Positions 20,017 to 31,242 are shown, counted from the stretch's first letter. The stretch is DNA of 64,000 nt from Allotamlana fucoidanivorans (GCF_006265225.1 NZ_VDCS01000011.1:62001-126000); one strand, 5' to 3'. Program-made: numbers and translations. The notes: a model not told the origin generated them from the letters alone.

Positions 20017-20869
20017 ATTTCTTTTTATTTGTATGAAGTTGCAAGACTAAAAAAGGAATATCAATTTTAAACGCAAACGTTTCTACCATATGTTTTGTAA
20101 ATAACCGCTCTATAAATGAATGTTTTTTATTCATCATCGCTAACAATTCTATATTATTCGCGGCAATATAGTTCTGAATAGCTTCAAAAATATGTTTTGA
20201 ATTGGAATCTATATAATCATGGCTAGCCTCAGGAAAATAGGTTTTAAAAAACTCCTCATTACGTTCCTGGTTTTGTGCTAAGTGATGCTCATCGGCCACA
20301 TGAATAATGTTTAACTGAGCCTTACTCAATTCCCATAAATGCTGCATCACTCTAAACTCTTTTGAGTTGAACAGGGCCAAATTATTAGTTGTAAATGCTA
20401 TCTTTTCTATTGTCTTAAACTTGCAGGCATCAGGTATTACTAAAACAGGTGTTTTGCACCGCTGTATAACCCTAACAGTATTACTACCAAATAATTTTTT
20501 TCCTAACCCTGAAGCACCTTTTGTTCCCATAATAATGAAATCTATTTGGTACTCATCAGAAATTTGGTTTATAGCATCAATAAAATTATCATAATCAACA
20601 ATTGAAAAAAATTCATGCTTATCATTTTGATATTCACTAGTAACTATTGAAATAATATTTTCAATAGACTTTTTAGCAGCATCAATTAAAGTATTATAAA
20701 TAGTGGTTGAAGTGTTAGAAGCTATAATATCATCTGAAATAAAAGAAGACGCTTTTTGCACATTCAATATGTAAAAATTACAAGGCTCATCTTTAAGTAA
20801 ATCCATTGCATAATGAATGGCATTCAATGAGTTTTTAGAAAAATCTGAAGGTAAAAGAATGTTTTTCAT
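20015..20869 (-). CDS. Universal stress protein, two-domain form
   Basis: This 284-residue cytoplasmic protein consists of two tandem UspA domains, at about residues 1-147 and 155-280. The first holds the ATP-binding loop GTKGASGLGKKLFGSNT (GxxGx9G(S/T)) and the VLVIP strand. The second has the same fold outline (AFTTNNLALF, NIIHVADEHH) but lacks the glycine loop, so probably only the first binds nucleotide. Such proteins are linked to stress survival; the trigger here is unknown. It is monocistronic, between a convergent small gene and a 318-base gap. Confidence 0.9.
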   Translation of the reverse strand: MKNILLPSDFSKNSLNAIHYAMDLLKDEPCNFYILNVQKASSFISDDIIASNTSTTIYNTLIDAAKKSIENIISIVTSEYQNDKHEFFSIVDYDNFIDAINQISDEYQIDFIIMGTKGASGLGKKLFGSNTVRVIQRCKTPVLVIPDACKFKTIEKIAFTTNNLALFNSKEFRVMQHLWELSKAQLNIIHVADEHHLAQNQERNEEFFKTYFPEASHDYIDSNSKHIFEAIQNYIAANNIELLAMMNKKHSFIERLFTKHMVETFAFKIDIPFLVLQLHTNKKK

Positions 20870-21187
20870 GATACGGTATTTTTATATAAACAAGAACCTT
20901 CCCCATCACATGATCACTTTATTTAGAGCTTATTTATTGATTCACATTAAGTAAATATAATTGAGATGAGAGATTTATACTATGACAAATATCAGCTAGG
21001 TGAGTTCAACCCTTTGCACTACAAGGTTTACCCAAATTCTTTTTTGAAAAAGAACCTATCTAAACCATAAGAAATTCTTAGTTAATTGCTATATTCGTTG
21101 AAGCCATTAATTTGATAATGACTAATAAAAGATTATTTTTTTAAATTGACACATTGGCAAATGTAGGTATTAGGCCTATAAAATATT
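20870..21187. other. Intergenic gap with one doubtful 34-codon frame
   Basis: This gap lies between the divergent stress-protein and M28 peptidase genes and holds no clear gene. An open frame of 34 codons runs from ATG 20966 to the stop at 21070 (start MRDLYYDKYQLG), rich in aromatic and basic residues. It could be a small protein or chance. Confidence 0.3.
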
Positions 21188-22240
21188 ATGAAAACCATTT
21201 TCACGCTTTCATTACTTGCTTTACTAGGTACCTGTGCAACACCTAAATACACACAACGTATTAAAACCCTAAAAAACAGTATTGTAGTTGCTGACAGCGC
21301 TTTAATTGCTCAATATTCCAATACTATTACAAAAGAGGAATTAAAATCACATCTTTATACATTCGCATCTGGTGAATTTGAAGGCAGAAAAGTGGGTGAA
21401 AAAGGGCAAAAATTAGCAGCAAATTTTTTAAAGAATTACTACCAAACTGAGCATATACCAACCCCTTTTGGAGCAAATAATTATTATCAAATTGTTCCTA
21501 ATCATTATTTATCAGATGATTTAAATGACTCAGAAAATGTTTTGGCATATATTGAAGGAAAAGAAAAACCTGAAGAAGTTATCATCATATCGGCACATTT
21601 AGACCACCTAGGTCTATCTGATAACGGCGACATTTATTACGGTGCAGATGATGATGGGTCTGGTAATGTTGCCATTATGGAAATGGCACAAGCCTTTAAA
21701 CTAGCTGCCAAAAATGGACATCAACCCAAGCGGTCTATTCTATTTTTACATTTAACTGCCGAGGAAATTGGTCAACTGGGAGCTGAATTCTACACAAAGT
21801 ACCCAGTATTTGAACTACATAACACCATAGCCAATCTTAATATTGATATGATAGGTCGTATTGATGATTTACACCAAAACAATAAAAACTACCTGTATTT
21901 AATTGGTTCAGATAGGTTAAGCCTTGAACTACACTACTTATCAGAAAAGATAAACAACACCTTTTTCAATATTAATTTAGACTACAGATATAACAAAGAG
22001 AATGATGTTAATCACTATTATGAGCGATCAGATCACTATAAATTTGCAAATAAAGGTATTCCTGTTATTTTCTATTTCAATGGCGTTCATGCAGATTACC
22101 ACAAACCAAGTGACACGCCCGATAAAATTGATTACGCCATGCTTGAGAAACGCACAAAGCTTATTTTTGCTACCGCATGGCAAATTGCCAATCAGAATAC
22201 AAAACTTAAGGTAGACAGCGACAATCAATTGTTAAAATAG
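21188..22240 (+). CDS. M28-family metallopeptidase, lipoprotein (copy 1)
   Basis: This 350-residue lipoprotein (lipobox LLGTC, Cys16) is a two-zinc M28 aminopeptidase. Zinc ligands and catalytic residues are visible in SAHLDHLGL (His137), ADDDGSGNVA (Asp154 region), TAEEIGQLGAE (Glu192/Glu193), NIDMIGR (Asp220) and the final HADYHKPSDTPD. It probably releases amino acids from peptides in the periplasm or at the cell surface. The neighbouring downstream gene (22309) is a clear paralogue, so the pair arose by tandem duplication. The 68-base gap between them has no obvious terminator. Confidence 0.92.
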   Translation: MKTIFTLSLLALLGTCATPKYTQRIKTLKNSIVVADSALIAQYSNTITKEELKSHLYTFASGEFEGRKVGEKGQKLAANFLKNYYQTEHIPTPFGANNYYQIVPNHYLSDDLNDSENVLAYIEGKEKPEEVIIISAHLDHLGLSDNGDIYYGADDDGSGNVAIMEMAQAFKLAAKNGHQPKRSILFLHLTAEEIGQLGAEFYTKYPVFELHNTIANLNIDMIGRIDDLHQNNKNYLYLIGSDRLSLELHYLSEKINNTFFNINLDYRYNKENDVNHYYERSDHYKFANKGIPVIFYFNGVHADYHKPSDTPDKIDYAMLEKRTKLIFATAWQIANQNTKLKVDSDNQLLK

Positions 22241-22308
22241 ACCGAAAAGACACGCCCTAATCAATTCATTTTTGTAATATCGCAACAATAACAGTAAATA
22301 AAGTCACA

Positions 22309-23313
22309 TTGAAAAAAATAATCCTACTTTTTTGCGCTACATTATCACTAACTGGTTGTAGTTCTTCTCAAAATAAAAACCAAAAAGTATCTAACACAGA
22401 AGTCTACGTAGAAAATATTGTAGCAAGTGACCTTAAAAAGATGTTATTTACGTATGCCTCAGATGAATTTGAAGGAAGAAAAACAGGAGAACTAGGGCAA
22501 AAAAAAGCAATAGCGTTTATTAAAGAGTTTTATCAATCAAACAATATCCCTTCTCCATTAGGAGGTGAGGATTATTTTCAAGACATTCCAGCATCTTATT
22601 TTACGGGTGACATTAAAGCTTCTGAAAATGTTTTAGCGTTTATAAAAGGCTCTGAAAAACCTGATGAAATTATTATTATTTCTGCTCATTTAGATCATAT
22701 AGGAATCTCCAGCAATGGTGATATTAATAATGGTGCTGATGATGATGGGTCTGGAACAGTAGCTATAATGTCCATTGCTAAGGCTTTTAATGAGGCAAAA
22801 AAAGCGGGAAATGGTCCTAAACGCAGTATTCTTTTTTTACATGTTACAGGCGAAGAACTTGGCTTATATGGTTCGCGTTATTATGCAGATGTTGACCCCG
22901 TTTTCCCCTTAAAAAATACGGTTGCTAATTTGAATATTGATATGATTGGACGGGTAGACAAGAAACATGAAGGCGGTGAAAACTACTTGTATCTTATAGG
23001 TTCAGATAAACTAAGTCAAGAATTACACGATGTTTCTGAAGAAGTGAATAAAGCATATTTTAATTTAGAATTTGACTATACTTATAATGATGATAATGAT
23101 CCGAATCGTTTTTATTACCGTTCAGATCATTACAATTTTGCCAAGCACAATATTCCCGTAATTTTTTACTTTAACGGTACACATGCAGATTATCATAGAC
23201 CATCTGACACACCCGATAAAATTAACTACGAATTCCTTGAAACCCGTACGCGATTAATCTTTCATACGGCTTGGGAATTAGCTAATAGACATGACAGAAT
23301 AAAACTAAATTAA
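22309..23313 (+). CDS. M28-family metallopeptidase, lipoprotein (copy 2)
   Basis: This 334-residue protein is the paralogue of the preceding gene, with the same order of motifs: lipobox LSLTGC (Cys17), SAHLDHIGIS, ADDDGSGTVA, TGEELGLYGS, NIDMIGR and HADYHRPSDTPD. All zinc ligands are kept, so both copies should be active. It starts at a TTG; there is no ATG before the signal peptide. Copy 2 differs from copy 1 in loops around the active site, so the two may prefer different peptides. It is followed by trmD after 97 bases, with a separate promoter element in between. Confidence 0.92.
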   Translation: MKKIILLFCATLSLTGCSSSQNKNQKVSNTEVYVENIVASDLKKMLFTYASDEFEGRKTGELGQKKAIAFIKEFYQSNNIPSPLGGEDYFQDIPASYFTGDIKASENVLAFIKGSEKPDEIIIISAHLDHIGISSNGDINNGADDDGSGTVAIMSIAKAFNEAKKAGNGPKRSILFLHVTGEELGLYGSRYYADVDPVFPLKNTVANLNIDMIGRVDKKHEGGENYLYLIGSDKLSQELHDVSEEVNKAYFNLEFDYTYNDDNDPNRFYYRSDHYNFAKHNIPVIFYFNGTHADYHRPSDTPDKINYEFLETRTRLIFHTAWELANRHDRIKLN

Positions 23314-23383
23314 GTATAGATACCTATTCAATTTTCACTAGGCACTGGAATGTTGTAAATCTTATTTATTAGGAAGATTACAC

Positions 23384-23391
23384 TATCTTTG
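23384..23391 (+). promoter_or_regulatory. -7 element of trmD
   Basis: TATCTTTG is an exact TAnnTTTG match 19 bases before the trmD ATG. The -33 position is not convincing. Confidence 0.45.
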
Positions 23392-23410
23392 CGCTCTTAA
23401 TTGATTATTC

Positions 23411-24088
23411 ATGCGCATTGACATTATTACTGTTTTACCAGAACTACTTAAAAGTCCTTTTGAAGCTTCCATATTAAAGCGAGCTATTGAATCTGGGTTA
23501 GTAGAAGTCCATTTTCATAATTTAAGAGATTATACTACAGATAACTACAAATCTGTAGATGACACCCAATTTGGTGGTGGCGCTGGTATGGTCATGACCA
23601 TTGAACCTATTGACAAGTGTATTTCTGCATTAAAAGCAGAACGAAACTATGATGACATCATTTATATGACACCCGATGGAGAAACCTTAAGGCAAGGTAT
23701 TGCTAATCAATTATCATTAAAAGAGAATATAATTATTTTATGCGGTCATTACAAAGGTGTAGATCAGCGTGTTCGTGACCATTTTATTACTCGAGAAATA
23801 TCAATTGGAGATTACGTGCTTTCTGGTGGCGAATTAGGAGCTGCCGTACTCTGTGATGCGATGATAAGACTCATTCCTGGCGTTTTAGGAAATGAAACCT
23901 CTGCGCTTACCGATTCGTTTCAAGACAATTTGCTAGCACCGCCCATTTACACAAAACCACGTGAATACAAAGGCATGAAAGTACCTGAATTGTTGTTTAG
24001 CGGAAATTTACCCGCAATAGAAAAATGGCGTGAAGAACAAGCCTATTTAAGAACCAAAGAGCGACGCCCTGATTTATTAGAGGAATAG
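23411..24088 (+). CDS. trmD: tRNA (guanine-N1)-methyltransferase TrmD
   Basis: TrmD methylates G37 of tRNAs that read CNN codons, which prevents frameshifting. The 225-residue protein shows the SPOUT trefoil-knot motifs: [15 protein letters not shown] early, [15 protein letters not shown] in the middle and [16 protein letters not shown] at the knot. The RRPDLLEE tail is common. It precedes rplS, the gene order found in many bacteria, but here the two are separated by 309 bases that hold a structured RNA candidate and a separate promoter for rplS. Confidence 0.97.
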   Translation: MRIDIITVLPELLKSPFEASILKRAIESGLVEVHFHNLRDYTTDNYKSVDDTQFGGGAGMVMTIEPIDKCISALKAERNYDDIIYMTPDGETLRQGIANQLSLKENIIILCGHYKGVDQRVRDHFITREISIGDYVLSGGELGAAVLCDAMIRLIPGVLGNETSALTDSFQDNLLAPPIYTKPREYKGMKVPELLFSGNLPAIEKWREEQAYLRTKERRPDLLEE

Positions 24089-24153
24089 TTTTTCTATTTT
24101 GAACTTAGCTGAGGTTATTATAACAAATAACTAATGTGGCTATAAACTGTGTT

Positions 24154-24270
24154 AAGGATAGTAGTGGCATCCTTTTTTGAGGTTATCAAGAACAAAATAA
24201 AATTTTGTTTGTAGATACCGAAGCGAAGCTTCAAAAAAGATAGAGCGGATAGCCTGACCCGCAGGGTAAC
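24154..24270 (+). ncRNA. Structured RNA candidate, Flavo-1-like
   Basis: The 117 bases after trmD fold well. AAGGAT (24154-24159) pairs with ATCCTT (24169-24174). TTTTTTGA (24173-24180) can pair with TCAAAAAA (24231-24238). GAAGC and GCTTC (24220-24232) form a hairpin with a GAA loop, and ACCC and GGGT (24257-24267) another. Between these lies the sequence GCGGATAGCCTGACCC. The text strongly resembles the Flavo-1 RNA motif of Bacteroidota as I remember it, but I could not run a covariance search. Its function is unknown for the family. Confidence 0.45.
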
Positions 24271-24292
24271 ACTAAAAAAATTACAATAAAAA

Positions 24293-24323
24293 GTTGTTGA
24301 TAATTAATTTATGATTATTTTTG
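24293..24323 (+). promoter_or_regulatory. Promoter of rplS
   Basis: GTTG (24293-24296), then 19 bases, then TATTTTTG (24316-24323) matches the Bacteroidota promoter form TTTG-N19-TAnnTTTG almost fully, with exact spacing. The transcript would start near 24327 and leave a 70-base leader for rplS. Confidence 0.6.
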
Positions 24324-24326
24324 CAC

Positions 24327-24397
24327 CCAATTTCGGGTTAACCTCTGGCGAGAATCGTGAATGTTGTTCTGAATCAACCATTTAATATTTTAAAGAT
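24327..24397 (+). promoter_or_regulatory. Leader RNA of rplS, possible autoregulatory site
   Basis: The leader between the predicted start and the rplS ATG contains GGTT (24336-24339) that can pair with AACC (24376-24379), enclosing a smaller hairpin GTTG/CAAC (24363-24378). A leader for L19 has been described in Flavobacteria; I infer that this is it from position, without a profile search. Confidence 0.4.
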
Positions 24398-24748
24398 ATG
24401 GAATCTTTAGTAAAATTTGTACAAGACGAATTTGTAACCAAGAAAGAATTACCGGAATTTGCAGCTGGTGATACTATTACTGTTTACTATGAAATTAAAG
24501 AGGGTAACAAAACACGTACTCAGTTTTTTAGAGGTGTAGTTATTCAGAGAAGAGGATCTGGCACTTCAGAGACTTTTACAATTAGAAAAATGTCTGGGTC
24601 AATAGGTGTTGAGCGTATCTTCCCTGTAAATTTACCAGCATTACAAAAAATTGAAGTTAACAAACGTGGTAAAGTACGTAGAGCTAGAATTTACTACTTT
24701 AGAGGTCTTACTGGTAAAAAAGCCAGAATCGCTGAGCGTAGACGTTAA
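24398..24748 (+). CDS. rplS: Large ribosomal subunit protein bL19
   Basis: bL19 sits at the subunit interface of the ribosome. The 116-residue protein has the typical core: FAAGDTITVYYEIKEG, RTQFFRGVVIQRRGSG, FTIRKMSGSIGVERIFP, and the basic tail KRGKVRRARIYYFRGLTGKKARI. Length is normal. It has its own promoter and a leader, and is followed 28 bases later by a strong terminator, so it is monocistronic. Confidence 0.98.
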   Translation: MESLVKFVQDEFVTKKELPEFAAGDTITVYYEIKEGNKTRTQFFRGVVIQRRGSGTSETFTIRKMSGSIGVERIFPVNLPALQKIEVNKRGKVRRARIYYFRGLTGKKARIAERRR

Positions 24749-24775
24749 TATGTATAATCCCTTAACGGGAGTTTT

Positions 24776-24807
24776 AAAAGCCTTGAGTTTCTCTCAAGGC
24801 TTTTTTT
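24776..24807 (+). terminator. Rho-independent terminator after rplS
   Basis: GCCTTGAG (24780-24787) and CTCAAGGC (24793-24800) form a perfect stem around TTTCT, preceded by AAAA and followed by TTTTTTT. Confidence 0.92.
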
Positions 24808-25607
24808 ATTAACAAAAGTTGATAACTAGAGTTTATAAATGGTTAATAACTAATTCACTGAAAACCTTGGTTTTACACTATATTATTTATATATTAGCAC
24901 AAGAAATAATGACAACCCATAAGTTGGTTTCGCCTCAACAACGAATTTGCATTATTTTCTAAATAAGGTAACGTTCTTAAACACAATTGTTTTTTGAGAT
25001 TAATTTACAACATGTGTAGGCATGAAAGTAAAATAATCATGATATTAAGAATCATATGAGTCATGTAAGTAGTTCATATGATGATTAATTGAAAGTTTAA
25101 AATCCATAATGATTAAAAAGTTATTGTGGTAATTAAAACAATGCTTTTAATATTTTAACGCGAAAGCGAAGAGGGATTTAATAGCATCAAGAAAAACAAT
25201 TAACGAAGCATTTATTTGGTGGGTCAATACATTTTGAAAATCAAAAAAATGTTTCATTGAAATAACAAAACTTGAACTGAAAGTTTAAATGAAAATTTTA
25301 AACACATTTAGTAAAAGTACTAAATAGGTCACGTAGCGTTATTTCGAGAAAGCCATGTCAACATAGATTAAGTTCTGTTGTGATATGGCTTTTGTTATTT
25401 AATAACTTATTTACTAATTTTTTAAAGCATTCTTACCTTTACCATTCATTTTTGGCATTATTGCAAATCTATTATAGCTAAACGTTTTCAATAATGTAAA
25501 AAATGTTTATAACGCTGTAATTTTGTATATTCGCATCGCGAAAAACGAACCTCATTCTAAGCAGGTATTTTTTCTCACTTTATTTAATTCCATAAAACCG
25601 ACACTGA
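24808..25607. other. 800-base non-coding gap with several hairpins before icd
   Basis: No protein gene is visible here; open frames are under 20 codons. Three hairpins follow each other on the plus strand. The first is ATCATATGA/TCATATGAT (25051-25082). The second is a stem ATGCT/AGCAT (25141-25187) capped by CGCGAAAGCG (25159-25168). The third is AAAGCCAT...ATGGCTTT (25349-25392), a terminator-like hairpin. This is the layout expected of a small RNA transcribed on its own. I see no convincing promoter for it. Near 25526-25533 the sequence TATATTCG, close to TAnnTTTG, may be the -7 element of icd. Confidence 0.4.
25349..25393 (+). terminator. Terminator-like hairpin in the gap before icd
   Basis: AAAGCCAT (25349-25356) pairs with ATGGCTTT (25385-25392), and inside it AACA pairs with TGTT. 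A T-rich stretch follows. No protein gene ends nearby on the plus strand, so it would end a non-coding transcript. Confidence 0.5.
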
Positions 25608-27818
<2,211 letters not shown>

Positions 27819-27856
27819 TACAATATTGGTATAAAGTATTTATATTAAGATAACTG

Positions 27857-27886
27857 AAAAGCTCCTAATATCGGGAGCTTTTTTTT
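27857..27886 (+). terminator. Rho-independent terminator after icd
   Basis: AAGCTCC (27859-27865) and GGAGCTT (27874-27880) form a perfect stem, flanked by AA and a run of eight T. It lies 40 bases after the icd stop. Confidence 0.88.
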
Positions 27887-27955
27887 ATACATTTACAGTA
27901 CAAAAATTGCTATAGAATAGTTTTCTCATTCTATATAAAAGAAAAAAACTAGTAA

Positions 27956-30331
27956 ATGAAAAAACTACTAACCTCAGTGCTTTGTGTGTTGGTACTCAAT
28001 GTATTTTCTGCTGTATCCCAAGAAAAACACACTATTAGTGGAACAATTATAGAAGAAAAGAGTAATGAAACACTTATAGGTGTTAATATTATTTTTCCAG
28101 AAATCCAAGCAGGAACAACCACCAATGAATATGGGTTCTACTCCATCACGTTACCTGCAAACACCTACAAAATGATCATTAGTTACTTGGGTTTTTCTAC
28201 AATTTATGAAACTATTGCGCTTTCTGAAAATATCACAAAGAATTATAGTTTAGAAGATGAACTTGAAAGTTTAGATGCGGTTATTATTACTGAAAATGTT
28301 GAAAAAACGAATATTAAGACACCTCAAATGGGCGTAAATAAACTTACCGCTAGCACTATAAAAAATATTCCTGTTGTACTCGGTGAATCTGATATTATAA
28401 AAGCCATTACATTACTTCCTGGGGTTACCACAGCTGGCGAAGGTGCTTCGGGTTTTAATGTAAGAGGTGGAGCCGCAGATCAAAACTTAATCTTATTAGA
28501 TGAAGCCACTATTTATAATTCCTCTCACCTCTTTGGCTTTTTCTCTGTGTTTAATCCTGATGCCATCAAAGATTTAAAACTCTACAAAGGAGGTATTCCA
28601 GCGCGGTATGGTGGACGAGTTTCATCTGTTTTAGACATTTATCAAAAAGAAGGTAATAGCAAAAATTTCCACGCCAATGGTGGTATTGGTTTAGTGTCTA
28701 GCCGATTACTTTTAGAAGGACCACTAAAAAAAGAAAAAGGATCTTTTTTGTTGGGAGGGCGATCTAGTTATGCACATTTATTCTTACCTCTTTTCGATAT
28801 TGATAATGTGGCCTATTTCTATGACCTAAATACTAAATTAAGTTATAACATAAACCCTCGCAACAATATCTTCCTCTCTGGATATTTTGGTAGAGATGTG
28901 TTTAGAATAGAAGATACTTTTGAAAATTCCTATGGTAATGCCGTTTTAAATTTTAGATGGAATCACCTGTTTTCAGATAAACTCTTTTCAAATCTATCAT
29001 TAATTTATTCAGATTATGATTATGATTTAAAGCTTAATTTTGTTGAGTTTGATTGGGTTTCTGGCATTAGAAATTTCAATTTAAAGTATGATTTTAAACA
29101 TTATTTAAATCAAAAATTAAAATTACAATACGGATTAAATAGCGTTTATTACAAGTTCAATCCGGGCGACATAAAGCCCACCACCCCTAGTTCTGGCATC
29201 AATCCATTTAAATTAACAGATAAATACGCCTTTGAAAATGCCATTTATTTTGATGCCGAACATAACATTTCAGATAGACTAGCCCTTTCCTATGGTTTAC
29301 GGTTAAGTAGCTTTCATCGCTTAGGACAAGATGAACTCAATATCTATGAGAAGGACCAAGCTGTGGTCTTTAATACTGATTTTCAAATTTATGAAAAAGC
29401 CACACCTATAGGTGTTGAAAACTATAAACGCAGTGATGTTATTAAAAGTTTCTTCAACCTTGAACCCAGAGCTTCATTGTCTTATCAATTAAATGAGGAT
29501 AATTCGGTTAAAATAAGCTATAACAGAATGAGTCAATATCTCCACTTATTATCAAACACTAACTCACCTACTCCTTTGGATGTTTGGACACCTAGTGGAA
29601 AATACGTGAAACCGCAGCTATTAGATCAATACGCTATTGGTTATTTTAAAAATTTTGACAATAATGATTATTCTCTCGAGGTAGAAAGCTTTTACAAAAA
29701 AGTTCAAAATAGAATCGATTATATTGACGGTGCCGATTTAATTGCCAATAATGCCATTGAGCAAGTTATCCTCAATGGAAAATCAAGATCTTATGGTTTA
29801 GAATTTTTACTCAGAAAAAACAATGGACGTTTTAAGGGCTGGTTAGCCTATACTATATCAAAAGCAGAACAACAAACACCTGGTAGAACTCCAGAAGAAA
29901 CAGGTATTAATAATGGCAAATGGTATAACACGCCCTTTGATAAAACCCATGATGTATCCATAACAGCAAGTTATGACATCAACGAAAAATGGAAGTTTAA
30001 CACCAATTTCTTATTCCAAACGGGCCAACCCGCTACCTTTCCTAATGGACAATACGAATATAATGGCCTAAATATTCCTAACTATAGTGACAGAAATTCA
30101 GATAGACTTCCCGCTTATCACAGACTAGATTTAGCAGTAAACTACACTCCTAAACCTAACAAAAAAGAAGGTTGGCAAAGTTATTGGGTTTTTGGCCTAT
30201 ATAATGTTTATAATAGAAGAAATGCGGCTTCTATTAGCTTTACTCAAAATACTGAAACAGGTAGAAATGAGGCGTTGCGGTTATCTATTTTTGGGGTGGT
30301 ACCCTCTGTTTCTTATAATTTCAAATTTTAA
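27956..30331 (+). CDS. TonB-dependent receptor with carboxypeptidase-regulatory-like domain
   Basis: This 791-residue outer-membrane protein has a signal peptide (SVLCVLVLNVFSAVSQ), a CarboxypepD_reg-like domain at residues 24-105 (TISGTIIEEKSNETLIGVNI, in part), a plug domain at about 120-230 (LLPGVTTAGEGASGFNVRGGAADQ, in part ASGFNVRGG) and a beta-barrel to the end (VVPSVSYNFKF). It imports a bound substrate across the outer membrane with TonB energy. The paired DUF4249 lipoprotein begins 4 bases after its stop. The pair is not the SusC/SusD type and has no glycosidase next to it, so the substrate is open. Confidence 0.93.
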   Translation: MKKLLTSVLCVLVLNVFSAVSQEKHTISGTIIEEKSNETLIGVNIIFPEIQAGTTTNEYGFYSITLPANTYKMIISYLGFSTIYETIALSENITKNYSLEDELESLDAVIITENVEKTNIKTPQMGVNKLTASTIKNIPVVLGESDIIKAITLLPGVTTAGEGASGFNVRGGAADQNLILLDEATIYNSSHLFGFFSVFNPDAIKDLKLYKGGIPARYGGRVSSVLDIYQKEGNSKNFHANGGIGLVSSRLLLEGPLKKEKGSFLLGGRSSYAHLFLPLFDIDNVAYFYDLNTKLSYNINPRNNIFLSGYFGRDVFRIEDTFENSYGNAVLNFRWNHLFSDKLFSNLSLIYSDYDYDLKLNFVEFDWVSGIRNFNLKYDFKHYLNQKLKLQYGLNSVYYKFNPGDIKPTTPSSGINPFKLTDKYAFENAIYFDAEHNISDRLALSYGLRLSSFHRLGQDELNIYEKDQAVVFNTDFQIYEKATPIGVENYKRSDVIKSFFNLEPRASLSYQLNEDNSVKISYNRMSQYLHLLSNTNSPTPLDVWTPSGKYVKPQLLDQYAIGYFKNFDNNDYSLEVESFYKKVQNRIDYIDGADLIANNAIEQVILNGKSRSYGLEFLLRKNNGRFKGWLAYTISKAEQQTPGRTPEETGINNGKWYNTPFDKTHDVSITASYDINEKWKFNTNFLFQTGQPATFPNGQYEYNGLNIPNYSDRNSDRLPAYHRLDLAVNYTPKPNKKEGWQSYWVFGLYNVYNRRNAASISFTQNTETGRNEALRLSIFGVVPSVSYNFKF

Positions 30332-30335
30332 GTCC

Positions 30336-31154
30336 ATGAAAAAATTATTTTATATAGGTATTTTAATAGCCATGGCATTAACATCTTGCCAAGACGTTAT
30401 CGATGTTGATTTACAAACTGCTGAACCTAGATTGGTTATTGATGCTTCTTTAAGTTGGAAAAAAGGCACTAATGGCAGCTCGCAGTCTATAAGATTAACG
30501 CTTACTGCACCATATTTTGCAGATAATGTGCCACCAGCCACCGGAGCAACCGTAAGCGTCACGGATTCCAATAACACAAGTTTTAATTTTTTAGAGCAAG
30601 GAGAATCTGGGGTTTATACCAACGCCAATTTCATTCCTGTTATTGATGAAACTTATACACTTAATATTAATTATAAAAATGAAACCTATACAGCTACAGA
30701 AACCCTTGTTCCTGTTGTTCCTATAGATTTTGTTGAACAAAAAAATGATGGTGGTTTTTCAGGTGAAGATATTGAAATTAAAGTCTATTATACAGACCCT
30801 GCTGATATTGAAAATTTTTATTTATTTGAATTTTTAGTTGTTGAAAGAAACACCTTAAGTTTAGAAGTTTATGATGATGAATTTACAGATGGAAATCAAA
30901 TTTTTGCCTTTTATACGGACGAAGATTTAAAAGCTGGTGATGAATTGATTATCAAAAATTCAGGAATTTCAGAACGCACCTATAATTTTTTAAATATTTT
31001 ACTGCAGCAAACGGATGATAATTCTGGAGATCCTTTTGAAACACAGCCTGCCACAGTAAGAGGAAATTGTATTAATACCAGCAATCCTAAAAATTATCCT
31101 TTAGGTTATTTTAGAGTTACCGAAACAGACGAAATAACATATATTGTTCAATAA
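30336..31154 (+). CDS. DUF4249 lipoprotein, partner of the TonB-dependent receptor
   Basis: This 272-residue lipoprotein (signal MKKLFYIGILIAMALTSC, lipidated Cys18) matches the DUF4249 family, whose members lie directly after receptors of this type in Bacteroidota. Family sequence is visible in VDLQTAEPRLVIDASLSW and GATVSVTDSNNTSFNF. It probably sits on the outer membrane as a surface partner of the receptor. I start it at the ATG at 30336, four bases after the receptor stop; a longer frame upstream only reads through the receptor gene in another frame. Confidence 0.88.
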   Translation: MKKLFYIGILIAMALTSCQDVIDVDLQTAEPRLVIDASLSWKKGTNGSSQSIRLTLTAPYFADNVPPATGATVSVTDSNNTSFNFLEQGESGVYTNANFIPVIDETYTLNINYKNETYTATETLVPVVPIDFVEQKNDGGFSGEDIEIKVYYTDPADIENFYLFEFLVVERNTLSLEVYDDEFTDGNQIFAFYTDEDLKAGDELIIKNSGISERTYNFLNILLQQTDDNSGDPFETQPATVRGNCINTSNPKNYPLGYFRVTETDEITYIVQ

Positions 31155-31230
31155 GGTATTAGTTCGTTTACATTCAAGTAAGCCTTTGCTATTTATTAAA
31201 ATATCAACCTAGTAGTAAATGAATTTTGAT

Positions 31231-31238
31231 TACTTTTG
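31231..31238 (+). promoter_or_regulatory. -7 element of murQ
   Basis: TACTTTTG is an exact TAnnTTTG match only 4 bases before the murQ ATG, so the message would start at or next to the ATG and be leaderless. No -33 element is clear. Confidence 0.3.
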
Positions 31239-31242
31239 AATC

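Noticed and set aside
24808-25607. Remnant of an rRNA operon or tRNA gene in the gap before icd
   Set aside because: No cloverleaf and no conserved rRNA text was found; the hairpins do not match those genes.
30192-30335. Longer start for the DUF4249 gene
   Set aside because: The extra sequence is the receptor gene read in another frame, and the ATG at 30336 gives a proper lipoprotein signal.
27956-31154. The TonB receptor/DUF4249 pair as the SusC/SusD import pair of the galactan locus
   Set aside because: DUF4249 lipoproteins are not SusD proteins, the pair lies over 13 kb away and no glycosidase is next to it.
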